Shown here: piece after piece, positions 32,159 to 43,894 of the stretch
Position numbering within the stretch: the first letter of the stretch is position 1
Layout of the letters: every line of letters starts with the position of its first letter
From: Theocolax elegans
Lineage: Eukaryota; Arthropoda; Insecta; Hymenoptera; Cerocephalidae
Assembly: GCA_026168455.1 (NCBI GenBank)
Contig: CM047426.1
Coordinates: forward strand, 55,043,749 to 55,107,748
DNA length: 64,000 nucleotides
Direction: 5' to 3'
Notes under the pieces: generated by a model
What the model saw: the letters and a program-made list of their open reading frames with translations, nothing else
What the model was told of the DNA's origin: nothing
Database searches by the model: none
Position numbers and translations under genes: made by a program

Positions 32159-33530
32159 AATTGAGGAGCTGGATGCAAGAACACGCCGAGCGCGGCGAAT
32201 GGATAGAGGAGGCGGAGAGAAATTAAGTAATTGACGTCACCATGACCAAATTTTTTAATTTGCCGAATTTAATTTAAAAAAATACTGTCGTATGTAGAAT
32301 TAAAAGACGCAATTTTTTTCTATTTAATGTTTTTCTGTACGATGTGCAGATCAGATGAAAAACATTAAGAACTGGAAATTTAGAAAACGGATTTTTAATC
32401 CATTTTTCAAAATTGAATCGCTGTAACTTTGACAAATCTTAATGAAATTCCCTGATTTTTCGTACAAATACTTAATATAGTCTAACGATAAATATAAACC
32501 TGTAAAAAATTCTACTTTAAACAAATTTTATACAACAATTGAACTTAACGTAAATAACAAGCTTTAATACGGTTTCAGTATTCAGTAGCCGAACGTGTGT
32601 TGTAAAGTCTTAGACTTCGCAAACTTTCAGCGAGAGATTTGTTCGTTTATATTTGAAGATAATTTCTTAAAAATTTCAGCTTATTTGGATAAAAAATGAT
32701 AGAGCGATTTAAAGAAAACTAATTAAATACTTAACTAAATTACATAAAAATAAAGATATTTTATAGCATCAAAAAACAGTTATTATTTAAACCATTTTTA
32801 TGCTGTAGTTTGATACAATATTACAATGCGATTTTCAATAAATAACAAAGACGGCCACTGATTTAAGCCGCGAAGCATATGACCATTACGGCGACGAAGT
32901 CGATGTTCATTTGTTTACAATTTCGTTGTTTATATTGATGAGTGTACACAAAATTTATTTCTCTGATTTCGGCGCTTTCTCTATCTGCGAAATTTTTTAT
33001 CCAAATAAGCTGAAATTTTTAAGAAATTATCTTCAAATATAAACGAACAAATCTCTCGCTGAAAGATTGCGAAGTCTAAGACTTTACAACACTCGTGCGG
33101 CTACTGAATACTGAAACCGTATTAAAGCTTGTTATTTACGTTAAGTTCAATTGTTGTATAAAATTTGTGTAAAGTAGAATTTTTTACAGGTTTATATTTA
33201 TCGTTAGACTATATTAAGTATTTGTACGAAAAATCAGGGAATTTCATTAAGATTTGTCAAAGTTTCAGCGATTCAATTTTGAAAAATGGATTAAAAATCC
33301 GTTTTCTAAATTTCCAGTTCTTAATTTTTTTCATCTGATCTGCACATCGTACAGAAAAACATTAAATAGAAAAAAGTTGCGTCTTTTAATTCTACATACG
33401 ACAGTATTTTTTTAAATTAAATTCGGCAAATTAAAAAATTTGGTCATGGTGACGTCAATTTCTTAATTTCTCTTCGCCTCCTCTATCCATTCGCCGCGCT
33501 CGGCGTGTTCTTGCATCCAGCTTCTCAATT
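32159..33530. mobile_element. Foldback element II, 1372 bp with ~540-bp arms
   Basis: The arms 32159-32697 and 32992-33530 are inverted copies with only scattered differences, around a ~295-bp unique loop. The termini read AATTGAG(G/A)AGCTGGATGC. No transposase is encoded. It is unrelated in sequence to foldback I. Because AATT is palindromic I cannot separate a TSD from the terminus. Confidence 0.8.
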
Positions 33531-33988
33531 ACAGTATATAATATTTTGTATCTACAAGAGAAATTGAAAACTTATCGATTCAGGCTTTATCAAGTGGCAG
33601 AAGCGTTACCAAGGCGAGTTCGAGAAGCAGACGATGCCGCGGCGCGACGCCCGTGACACTATTTACTTCGATAGTCATTTTTCGAATTTCCAATTAAAGA
33701 AAAAATTTTTTAACCTTTACGTACACAACTTATTTACTACTGTTGATATACCAATCTATGATTTTAAACAAAAATATTAGCAAAAAATCTGGTTTAACGA
33801 AATAAACAAGAATGTGAGTAAACGAAAATGTTCAAATCATTTCATTAAAAATTGTTAAACAGAAAGTGGTCCGACTCCGAAAGTTATTATGTTATCTTCA
33901 AGTACTGCTCGGGTTTATAATTTTGTATAATATATCCGAAAATTCCGTGAAAATTTAAGAATTAACAATGTCTTACATATTAATAATC
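33531..33988. other. Unassigned sequence between foldback II and the minus-strand gene
   Basis: A short GC-rich island near 33590-33650 (ggcagaagcgttaccaagg) stands out from AT-rich surroundings. No convincing exon or repeat is seen. Confidence 0.4.
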
Positions 33989-34198
33989 TTAATTTACATT
34001 TTTCCAATTCTTTGACTGGCGAATGACCTGGAATCCTCTGTCTATTACAACTTTGTTTAAAACTACAGCTCTATTCACTAGAGTCTCTGGTCCCCATATT
34101 TTTAAAGCAAGCGTTCGAACGAATTTTATTGGATTTGTTTCGCTGTGCATAATATTCCACCCGATTGACCCTATTGATATTTTGAGTCCAAGATATGT
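33989..34198 (-). CDS. Last exon of an unnamed gene, possible BEN-like domain
   Basis: Bounded on its 5' side by ttttttcag and ended by TAA at 33989-33991, this 210-base exon encodes 69 residues. The pattern IGWNIMHSETNPIKFVRTLA, KIWGPETLVNRAV resembles the core of BEN domains (a W, then K-F-V-R-x-L-A, then I-W-G-x-E-x-L-x-N-R), which bind DNA or proteins in chromatin regulators. The frame joins in phase 0 to the exon at 34342-34451. Function is inferred from a weak pattern; it could be a diverged domesticated sequence. Confidence 0.55.
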   Translation of the reverse strand, partial: TYLGLKISIGSIGWNIMHSETNPIKFVRTLALKIWGPETLVNRAVVLNKVVIDRGFQVIRQSKNWKNVN

Positions 34199-34341
34199 CT
34201 GAAAAAATGAATTTGTAAATTTATCAAACGTTTTATTAAAAATATTTTTTGTAAAGTCAAGTAATGAATCATACTGAGGATTTGATTACCCAATAAAAGC
34301 TTGAGATTGAATACAAAATTATAGCTAAAATTAAAAGAAAC

Positions 34342-34451
34342 CTTTTCATTTTCAACTGTGTAGCGCTTCATGTAATCTTCTTTTCCTTCGCCGTTATTAT
34401 AATATTGAATAGTTTCTATGAGTAATGTATCAATCCATTTTTTGTCATGAC
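34342..34451 (-). CDS. Penultimate exon of the same gene
   Basis: 110 bases with acceptor tccattacag and donor AAG|gtttct. The frame is open for 36 codons after two split bases: HDKKWIDTLLIETIQYYNNG and then KEDYMKRYTVENEK. The 143-base intron between the two exons is short and phase 0. Upstream exons would lie at higher coordinates on the minus strand; none was found before 35 kb. Not similar to any element in this window. Confidence 0.55.
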
Positions 34452-35014
34452 CTGTAATGGATAAAACATTAGGTATAATAAATTATAATAGAAAATTCGA
34501 AGGTACTACAATATGAATATAGTTTTAATAAAAATTACATTTAGCGTAATTTTAGAAATTTATTTGTGATTTGAAATTGAATTGAAATTTGTCACTTGTA
34601 CATTGTTGGTCTCAAAATTCTTGAGATTGGGAAACTAGGATATAACGAATCTAGCTATACCCCATGGAGATATTTAGGAAGCGACATCGGAGTTACGGCT
34701 CTCCAACTAACTTAGGAACATAAACTAGTTGGAACAAGTATTTATTATTTACTTATTATTTAATATCCGTTTTTCTTTTAAGATATACATTGATTCTAAG
34801 TTACAATTTATACATTTAGAAATATGTAGATTTAATTTTGAAATGGAAATGAATAATTCTGGAAAGTTATTTCAAATTAGGGAAGGAATCAGAAAAAGAA
34901 TATTAATATACATTATAATAATAACTAATATTAAATAATCACTAAATAATAAATACTTGTCCTAAGTATATTTTATATAGTTCTCCATTTATAATTTACC
35001 TTAAAGATATATAT
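34452..35014. other. AT-rich spacer or intron
   Basis: A less AT-rich block at 34625-34735 (ggaaactaggatataacg through ctccaactaacttagg) may be a repeat but has no partner in the window. Otherwise nothing is seen. Confidence 0.4.
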
Positions 35015-35353
35015 TATAACGGATATAAAGATATATATTATAATATATTAAAGCGAGTTACCGATCAGGTGAGTTACCGAAAAGAGTATAGAGAAGGATG
35101 CGCGCGCAGGAATGTGCGACTATCGTGCGCGAGGAGAAGAAAGGTATCAAGTTCGCGCGTGACGCTAAAACAACGTGATGTCGAAGCCGGTGCGACCTTT
35201 TTAGATAAGAAAAAGAACTAGAGTATCGGTGGGTTTTGTGTGTGGGTTTTGTGTGTCTATTTCTCTCCACCAACCACCACGTCAGCGTGCGGAGCAGCAC
35301 GCTCCGCCGTTCCAAAAAGAAGGAAAAAAGGAGTCGGCAGCCGTCCCGACCAT

Positions 35354-35391
<38 letters not shown>

Positions 35392-36157
35392 GTGCCGAGG
35401 TCAAACTCTCTCAGTCGCCCAGCCCCTTTTTCCCGCACATACGAATACCTGAGATTCGTGGTAAGTGGTGCACCACATATAAACTCGCGTGTCTTGTAAC
35501 TTCGTATCCCGATTTACCTGGTACGGTCCAGGAGAGGAAGCGTTCCTCTTTTCCCCCTCGGGTAGATAGGTCGGTGGTTCGCGAAAGACACTTCACGAGA
35601 GACGGCACGCGTGCCGTAGGCAGAAAGTACATCAGAGCTCCCTACGTCAGAGGTACGTACGTCACACGGCGTGACGTAGTAGCCATCAGGTTAAGCAGCC
35701 GATCATTCCCAGATCGGTTGCTTATTACTCGACCGTTAATAAGTTTTAACGAATAGTTTTCGCGCTGACATCGGGGTTAGTCATCGGTACGACTCCTCTT
35801 TAATCGTTGATGTTAATTTATTATTATTTAATTGTTTATTTAATAAATTGACTCGGCGAGACTATCTTTCTCGCCGACTAACATCATATCTCGATTGTTG
35901 ATATCGTTTTTCCAGCCACAGAGCTATCCCACGAATACCGCCCTCTCCGGCGTATATCCCAGTTGGCAATTTTGGGCATAGGGTCCAACACACGGTATTA
36001 AAGCCAAACGAAGTGTTTGACGTTGATAACGGCATTGCACGGGAATCAAAGTGATTCCCGGCCGCATTGTGAAACTGTACACTTGTGCAGGCTGGTAAGT
36101 TGGGACAGATTGGGCCTAATCGGGGGCCTAACATTCCCCAGTACCCACCCCGTTACA
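35015..36157 (+). repeat. Candidate solo LTR K (1143 bp)
   Basis: Begins TATAACGG, ends CCCCGTTACA, and has ATAT at 35011-35014 and 36158-36161. TATAACGG/CGTTACA ends are also used by the TRIM. It holds a GA tract (35353-35390) and an AATAAA signal near 35840, as LTRs do. No second copy is in the window, so the call rests on ends and flanks only. Confidence 0.45.
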
Positions 36158-37045
36158 ATATATATTGTGACGGTCCAATTTATTCACATAATAAAAAATA
36201 AGAGAGAAACTCCTTTTTTTGAGTTTCCATTTCCACGTAGGTCTGAGAGAAAACACAATCTAGGTCTAAAAATCTCCAATTGCATTCAGTGACGTAGGTC
36301 TGAGAGAAAACAAATTCTCTCATCACGCTTCACCTTAAGAATGCAATTAAGATTCCTAAGACTCAGTAAGAGGTTGCCATATGTAGGTAGTTTGATAAGA
36401 ATTAACATTTTATAATTAAAAGAAGATCCATTAGAATCAAATAAAATGAGTTTATTTCATATTCATGTTGGGTGTTGAAGAAACGCCCCTATATGACTTG
36501 ATAGCGGAACTAACAGTTACATTACGCGAGTCTGTTTACGCGAGACTCGACCAGCGCGGAAAGGCCGCTTGAAATGTTCGTCATCCTCGACGAAAATGCT
36601 GCCGAGGCAGCGAGAGCCATTGGTTTTGTCAAGGCTTGGCAGTGGTGGGGGAACTCTCTAGTTTCGACAAACTCAGGATCTAAGTCTCCCACCATCGGCA
36701 TCTCATGTACACGCATCGACATGTGCGTGTGTTAGCTTGTGACGTCGTATACTGGCTGTTCGTCTATATACTTTTATAATAGATGATAAATGCATTAATT
36801 ATTATATTGTTTAAATATAATACTCGTAGTGTGATGTTTTACAAGATGCATTATTTATGCATAAATATAGTCACGCTAGTGCTATATTATTGTAAAACTT
36901 ACAGTTTTATTGAAAATTGGTTTGATGCCAATTTTCATTGTAAATTGTAATAAATAATAATTTCAAAACTTATATTTTAGTGTAGTTACACTCAAAATAT
37001 TTAACTGAGTTTAAATAATTAATAAAAATTGTTTAGTTAATTAGT

Positions 37046-37785
37046 TGTAACGGTGCATGTCGAGTTTTATCGAATAATGCATGGAGATAGCGTGAGTAGG
37101 GGTAATCCCGAGATCACGCGTGTCGAACTTACCTTCGCGCGCAATCGGGCCTCTCGTGCACTCCATCAACGGCTCGCCGATACCTCAACAGCTACCGTGT
37201 ACGTTGATATGGGCTCCAGAGTGAGCCCACTTCCGGAAGTACGAATTTAGGATTGGCAGACGAGTACCGCGGGCTCGTCTGCTTATCAAACTAGGGATCG
37301 GGATTCCTGGGTGGATACGGGATATCAAAATGATACGAATCAAAAGATAAAATGAAATTCAAATTTATTCACTAATTAGTATTACAATATAATAGTTAGC
37401 TCGCGAACACGTGAAATAACACTATGGTCCGGGCGGCCTGGGCGCAATCGCGGGGGGTCATAACCCAGACGCGGGATCGCGGCGCGAAGAGAGTACGCGA
37501 GAGTTACCCGAGTATGTTATCCTCGTCGGGAGGGAGAAAACTCTAACCTGGTACTCGTCGGTGTAAATCTCCTCGTGTCTCGAGTGTAGTACTACGCAGT
37601 CGACGGCGGCGTCGCTCCAATAACCTCGAGGACCTTCCGTCTCGGCGGCACACGCGAGAATGTTTCTCCCCGATTCTCTCTCGTTCCCCCTCCCTTCCGT
37701 ATTCCGCGCGGTCTTACCCGACGGCCGTACGGGCCTCGCGACGGAGAACCATGACGAGTGGCTCGCGCTATCGTCACTCGTCACA
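37046..37785. repeat. Solo LTR E1 (740 bp), TSD TAGT
   Basis: TGTAACGGTGCATGTC to CACTCGTCACA, flanked by TAGT (37042-37045 and 37786-37789). The unoccupied site is seen in the 5' LTR of D at about 49380. A second copy is at 52023-52737. Orientation is unknown since no coding region is attached. Confidence 0.9.
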
Positions 37786-37937
37786 TAGTTATTAACAACT
37801 TTGTCATTTTTGGTGTTATCGGATTGATGTTTCAACGAAAAATGGCAAATATGTAAAAAGAAATAATAAAATTATAAATTTTACAATTTTCCACATTTTA
37901 ATGTTTAATCTAATTATTTAAACATTAAAAGTGAAAT

Positions 37938-38010
37938 AAAAAAATCTGCACTGGTCGGGGATCGAACCCCGTCGTAGCGCGTATCAGTCGGATACTCTAT
38001 CGCTTGACTA
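37938..38010 (-). promoter_or_regulatory. tRNA-like Pol III module in the D LTR
   Basis: On the minus strand (element sense): TAGTCAAGCGA at 38010-38000 fits the A box at most positions, GGTTCGATCCC at 37968-37958 is a full B box, 31 bases separate them, and T7 follows at 37944-37938. In the 5' LTR the same module is at 49530-49602, with A box TAGTCAAGCGG and one B-box change. The arms between boxes do not form a clean cloverleaf, so it is tRNA-like rather than a tRNA gene. Confidence 0.7.
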
Positions 38011-38575
38011 TCTTAGTTTCTTACACGAGAAGATCTGATATGTCTACATTAGCTAATAGGCAGTATTAGCTTATGTAGCAATGCTTTTTATGCTATTTAT
38101 CTAAAATAAAAGCTTGAAATTTTGTATATCAAGTTTGGGATGTCACATTACCTTCCATTAAATTTGATATAAAATTGAAATACAAGAAAATTTTGTATCT
38201 AATTTAGTTATTATTCTTGAGTTTGTTATAAAATAATTATCCACAAAATTGATGTACAATATTTTGGATTATTAAAGATTTTTTTTCGATAATTCAATTT
38301 GTTGAATTTGTTGCGTGAAAATTTAAATTTTTCGGTACGGGCTTTACCCCCCTTAAATTTGTTATTAGAAATTTTGTATTTAAAGGAAAAAATATTTTAA
38401 TTACAAATTACGTACAATTTTTTAGTCATATAGTGACATAATTAATTACAAAAATCTATTTAGTAGCTTATAATTTGTATGTGGATATGGAACTTTTGAA
38501 TATTTTTATTGTAAAAGGAAATATTTCTTAAGTCAATTTTATGATTTAATTTACCTAAACTATTTATTTCTATGT

Positions 38576-39066
38576 CTTAATTCAGGCCTTTCTCCAGTGC
38601 GCAAGTACTTTTTAAATTGCCCCACGGACATGCTCAAGTCGTCACAATTGCTGTATACTCTTTGATTATCTAACGATTCGAATAATTCATTAAGTCCAGA
38701 AATATCCTCGGTTGCTGATGGACTTTCTGCGTTTCTGTTTATGCCCTCCTTGATATTTAGATTATTGTTGCTAATTTCTTGTTAAACTGCATCAAACTTT
38801 GCCTGAATCGTATGTAGGCGTTTATCAATATCTTTAATATTCTCTTTTTCGTATTTTCGTTTCTCCCTTTTAGCGGTTTGAGTAACTGCATTTCTAACAA
38901 ACGGGTTTTTATGCTGTGTATGGAATCCGTTTATTGTTACTGGCTTATTACTTTTTATCCACTTGTTGTGTGGGTATATAATTCGCAGGCAGATACGGCT
39001 GTGTGAGTACCATACGGTACCTTCATCTTTTTTGCTGCTAAACGCGGTTTGCGTTGAGATGTTCAA
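38576..39066 (-). pseudogene. ORF between integrase and 3' LTR of element D
   Basis: An open frame of 94 codons that resumes in frame after a TAA at 38782-38784 and runs to a stop at about 38576, giving some 160 codons. It is Lys/Asn/Glu-rich with CLRIIYPHNKW in the middle. Its position, after integrase and before the 3' LTR, is where env or a third ORF occurs in Gypsy-type elements, but I see no signal peptide or membrane segment. The frame start is not an ATG. Product unknown. Confidence 0.45.
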
Positions 39067-39456
39067 CTTGTTGTGTAAAATTCGGCATCTTTTAAACTTA
39101 GATCGTTTTGATGATGTAACTATAGCGAGTCGTGAAGAGCAAATGATTAGTACTTGTGCTTAGAGGGGTGCAAAGACTAGAACTTTAGTGACCTTTGTGT
39201 CCTTTAGTTCACAATTTACTTTGCTTCTATATGTATGTATGTGTATATACGTGTATAAAATTAGAGGACAAATAAAATTTAATTCTTTTACTCCATATTC
39301 ACATATAAATTGTACACCTATAATGCTATATTTCATTTGGAATACTGTTTCTTAATTCTCATTTTTGAAAAAATATTTTTTTAAGTTAGAGACGTGAAAT
39401 TTGCCTCTTTCTTTATTAGTTTTATCGTCGTGTAGCCTATAAGTATCTAAACCGAC

Positions 39457-39667
39457 TCATTCAACTATTTTATAAGGTCCTCCGTAGGGTGACATAAATT
39501 TTGATGTTTTCTTTTCATTTTCTTTTGAGACGTTAAGGGCCTTAATTAATACATAATCATTAATTTTGAATGTAAAATGTATATTGTTTGAATTTGCTTT
39601 TTTGGCTCTATTATTTAGATAATTATGCATATTCATTTTCGCTTTTTCCAGTTTTTCCGGATATGTT
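39457..39667 (-). pseudogene. Element D integrase C-terminal domain
   Basis: MNMHNYLNNRAKKAN and INDYVLIKALNVSKEN, then SPYGGPYKIVE, resemble the end of Gypsy integrases (GDxVLxxxxx...xxxGPYxI). It abuts element C' at 39668 and is separated by C' plus a deletion from the integrase front at 45115. Confidence 0.75.
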
Positions 39668-40511
39668 TGTGACAATGTGCTTTGCACATGTCAAGTAACG
39701 AGCTATCGAACCCACAACGAACACCTACCTACCCATATATAATTCCCTACACCTACCTACCCACACAGTAAATAAGCCCTGCCTACCCACCAAGACTAAA
39801 AACCCAGTTCCAACCCATGCCGCACGCACGAGCGCCGGTGAGAAGTAGCACGAGAATCCCTAACGTCAACCAGCATGCAGCTGTAAGGGATTGAGCTAAG
39901 GAATAAAGACACATTGGGAGAGGATGCCCAGCGGTCGCGGGAGATCAGCTGAGCCACCTCAATACGCGCGATCGCGGTCCGTGCGACCGACGCACGATCG
40001 CGCCGCACTTGGCCGCCGAAAACGAGCTACGCGCATCCGCGTAGGCCGAACCACGGCTCTCGCGAGCTACGAGAGCCAGAGCTCTTCGGACGGTCGACTC
40101 GACTATACCGGACGAGAAATAGCGTGTGTGGCCATTGTGTGCGAGAGAAAAAGAGAGAGATAGAGATTAGCAGCTCCCGACCAAGTGTCCAGGATACTCC
40201 GCAAAGGTTGGTGTGGTTATTACCTCTCTCTGCCGACGGTACCGCCGTGTATCCTAGGAAGTGCGTGCGAGCATCCCGTCCTTCCCATCCTTCCCTTCCT
40301 CTCCCTTACAGCGAACCGGGATAGAAACAGCGGAGCACAGCTCCACGTAATCAGCGATAACCCGCGAGTTATCGTATTAGTTGTCGCGTAGTAGCGAGGC
40401 TGGCGCCCACCCTTAGTCATTTTATATTACGTATTAATAAATATCTATTTTATTCATAAGTACTTGCTGACCCTCATTAACCTGCACCCTGATCCCCAGT
40501 GCAGCGTTACA
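39668..40511 (+). repeat. 5' LTR of C' (844 bp)
   Basis: Starts TGTGACAATGTGCTTTGC and ends CCCCAGTGCAGCGTTACA. The ends match family C LTRs, while the middle is shorter and diverged. acctacctaccc units occur near the start. Confidence 0.88.
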
Positions 40512-40512
40512 T

Positions 40513-40530
40513 TGGCGCCCGACGTGGCTT
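40513..40530 (+). promoter_or_regulatory. Primer-binding site of C'
   Basis: TGGCGCCCGACGTGGC begins one base after the LTR. The first ten bases match the complement of a tRNA-Lys type 3' end (CGGGCGCCA); the rest does not, so the tRNA is uncertain. Confidence 0.6.
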
Positions 40531-41845
40531 GTTTTAAGGGATCTACTTAATTAAATAGTGAAAGTGGCGTAAGCATCATTTTTCTTTGTGTTTTTCTCTA
40601 TAAGTTAAGAGCGGAAATAGCTATTGTAAGCGTCGAAGCGCGACGCAAAAAGGCGGCCATATTGCCCTTCCTTTCCTTCAAGCAAGCTCGCACACACACC
40701 GGAAGAAGCCGGTCGGCCATTTTGACGGCCATTTTGATAATTACTAATTGAGCACGTGCACGAAAAATATAAATTTATTTTTTCTCTTTAAAATATTATT
40801 TGCACTGTTTTACATATTGGGTTATGTATAGTTGTTTTTTTTTTGGGTACGCTGGTTAATAAATAATTCATTTTCCCTCTCCTCCTAACCCAAACAGCTA
40901 TATTAACCAAGTATTCATGACATTTTTTTTGTAAGTGCTTCAATAATTAAATAATATTTTATTAATTTTCTTTTAACTTGGCATTTTATAATTATAATAA
41001 TAATTTAAGCTGCTTTGAGCATTATTAATATTTTTTTTTAAGCATTATAATTTGCTTTGGTGACATATATTAATATATTAATGCTATTTAATATCCCTAC
41101 TGCTATTATCATGTTTGATTAAATTGTGTTTTTCTTTTTGTTTATATACAATTAATGCTTAGTGAATTAAATCACACTTTGCTAGTTATTTATTGTTAGC
41201 TGAAAAAATAATAATAATTAAAATTAGCTTGACCTGCTATACCATTGCAACAAAAAATTTAATTTCTCCCTCATTGCTCCCCATAATAATAGTTACAAAA
41301 ATAATACTGCATAATTTTTGTTTATTGTTAATTGCTGCCTGCCTAACCCAGTGTATATTTTATTTATATAAGCATAATTTGCACGTCCCTTGCACATTTA
41401 CCCCAATACTGATTGATTGTAATATTAGTAATATTAAATATTTAAGGAATATTTTGGTGTGTAGTAAAAGCTGTATATATTAATTTCCCAGAATAATAAG
41501 CTGTATAAGATACAAAATAATAATTGAACCCATATATATACATATTTCCCGCTGTATTTATTTGCTATACTGCCCAGCCGATAATAAAGCAAGCTTGTTT
41601 ATTTTTTTCTGCTGTTGTGGATTGCTTAGTGAAAGTGAATTTAATTTAATTAGCTTAGCGTGAAAATTTTTTTTTTCTTTCATTGGTATTTTATTTTTTG
41701 GATTTTTGCTTGGCATGTTTAATTTAAGTTAAGTATAATTAAACAAGAGCTAAGATATTTCACAGCAATCGAGCTAATAAGAGCTATCAATAATAATATT
41801 TATTTAATTATTAAGATAAAATAAGCTACAATAAATTAATTCAAA
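40531..41845 (+). other. C' leader, non-coding
   Basis: About 1.3 kb, strongly AT-rich after 40750, with no pol motif in any frame. If pol had been lost by a simple deletion here, no trace of it remains. Confidence 0.6.
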
Positions 41846-43894
41846 ATGTCTCACAACGGTGATGACCTTGATTTAATATTAGGAGAAGACTTATCGGTGT
41901 TACAACCAGCAGTAGGTGCCGGTGTAATAAGACACAGCATTAATAATACCAGTAATGGTAGAATCTCGGTATACGCGAGCAAAGTCGGAATAAACATAGA
42001 CGCAGATAGCAAAATTATTAGAGATAGGTTAGCTAGGTACGAAATTAGACGTAATTTCGGACCATCGTCTGCTGACTGGAATGCAGCAGTAGACGAGGCT
42101 AACCCGCTTATAGATACAGATTTATCCCTTACGCAATCGGAAAGAGGAAATATCCCCAGTATCGCTATAGATACAGCCCCAGAAAGAAGCAGTAAAGCAA
42201 GACGGATGCTTTACATTCAATTGCCAACCGGACAATCACGAGGACAATACCGAGATCCTATCTCCATAAGTAATGAGAATTTGTTGTAATTACCGGAAAT
42301 GGAATACGGATCGGAAACACAATCAGCTGTAAGGGAAAACAGCAACACGAGAGGAAATTTACAGCGATTAAATAATGAAAATTTAAGGATAAGCAGCGCA
42401 GCAATTTGTCCTCAAGCACAATCTACAGCATATAGATTGAGCCTACCGTCACCAGTATGCGATAATTCGAGGATGGAATTAACGCATACAGTCCCAAGCT
42501 TAACGACAACACAGTTGAGCATAAATTCGACTTCCTATTACCCCATCCACACATTAGCCCCTTCATCTCCCACAAACCCAGACCTCATAGATAACCCATT
42601 TACCCAATATACAGCTCCAGTTACCACTTACAGTACCAACATTTATACAGATACCCGACCGAGACCAACCCAAACTATCCAACCCTCAGCTTTTCGTCCA
42701 GTAAGCACAAGCCCTTTTTCCCCTATTGCACTCGTACCTAGAACAGTAAGCCGAGCAAATACGCCACAGCGCAGCAATACAGAACCCGAATTAGCGACCC
42801 AGGAGTCAAGAGTCAATTAGGCACGCGAAAACAGACATAACCCAACAAGCAGCACACAGCTGAGCAATGTACATAGGAATGTACAGAGTGTCCATTGGGA
42901 AGACGATGGAGTAACAGAACCCAACGTTCCAAAAGAGACGCAAAATACCGATAAAGAGCTCGAAAGCAAATATGATGAACAATTCAGGCGATTGGAGCAG
43001 CAAATACAGCAAATGCAGCAGTTATACAGCAAACTGATAGAACAAAATAGCAGTCAGCAAAGTAACCAACAGCAACATAGACAGCATAGCAGATCGCCAG
43101 TGCATAAGGAGAACAATGAAACGTACTCAATCCCAAATAACCTAAACATACAGCAGCAGCAAAGTACGTTTAATCCAGCATTCAGGTATACCCGTAAATC
43201 AGCAGCAGTTTCCTCAGAGCAGAGGGCAGATATTGGAGTACCTCCAAAGTCTATAGCACTCATATCTAGCAACCCACAAAAGAAAATACAGCACCAGTAC
43301 CCATGGAAGCCGAACAGCCCTCAAGCAGCAAGGGAAAATACAGTACCCCCTAACCAAGAATCTAAGCAGCAGAACAGCGAAGCTGTAAAGAATAAGAAAA
43401 GTAGCAATTATTGGCAGCAAACATAAAGAAATGAGCGAAGGGCTGAATCGCCGAAAAAGCAGAAATTCAAGCTAAATAAAGTCAGCACGCCAAACTACGT
43501 AGAGCAAAAGCCAATTTACCCAAGAAAATTTAAAGAACCACAACCATCCGCCCTTACGACTCTACCATCCCTTATGTCCCAACCAGTACAGCCCCCTACA
43601 ACCCTCCCCTCTCACATGGACCTCCCCGGCACCTCTACGCAGTCTGCCGCAGCGGGGACAATCCTAAGGACGAGCGGGAGTATCCCGGCAGAAGCACGTA
43701 TGTCCCGCCCCAACCCGAGCAAATGTCGCCCGGGATGTTGGAATTGCGGGGGACTGGGACATAGCTGGAGGATCTGCCCTTCTCCAAACGCAGTTTTCTG
43801 CAGAAACTGCGGGAGGAAGGGAGTATTCTCCAAAAATTGTTCCCGCTCAGACAGCTATTGGAAAATGCAGAGGAAAATGGGAGAGATGAAATAA
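41846..43894 (+). pseudogene. Gag-like ORF of C', interrupted by three in-frame stops
   Basis: One frame from an ATG at 41846 to a stop at 43892-43894 spans 682 codons and is broken only by TAA (42287-42289), TAG (42818-42820) and TAA (43424-43426); no frameshift is needed. The N-terminal part is mixed charge (YASKVGINIDADSK), the next Ser/Thr/Pro-rich. A Gln-rich coiled-coil-like stretch (EQFRRLEQQIQQMQQLYSK) lies near 42960-43060. The C-terminus has knuckles CWNCGGLGHSWRIC (43736-43777) and CRNCGRKGVFSKNC (43799-43840), the second with Val for His. The C-terminal third matches the 3' ORF of element C. RNA packaging is the likely role. Confidence 0.8.

Larger units (their letters stand above)
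36166..38147 (-). repeat. 3' LTR of element D, split by solo LTR E
   Basis: About 36790-37045 and 37790-38147 match the remaining 5' LTR (49123-49739). The outermost part, 36166-36789, has no second copy because that region is deleted from the 5' LTR; it is assigned on TGTGAC/GTCACA ends and the ATAT flank. It contains a ~20-base direct repeat (cgtaggtctgagagaaaac at 36235 and 36293). A short purine tract (ggaaggtaa on the minus strand, 38148-38156) precedes it. Confidence 0.65.

Noticed and set aside
35058..35756. Overlapping open frames of 126 and 175 codons
   Set aside because: They lie on opposite strands over a GA repeat in a GC-rich candidate LTR, with Glu-Arg or Ser-Leu runs and no domain.
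37950..38015. Genuine tRNA gene
   Set aside because: A and B boxes fit, but the acceptor and anticodon stems do not pair well and the same sequence is part of both D LTRs.
38576..39066. Envelope protein of element D
   Set aside because: Position fits, but no signal peptide, cleavage site or membrane helix is visible; kept only as an unnamed ORF.
42992..43272. Minus-strand Cys-rich frames
   Set aside because: Antisense of CAG/CAA glutamine codons in the C' gag-like frame.
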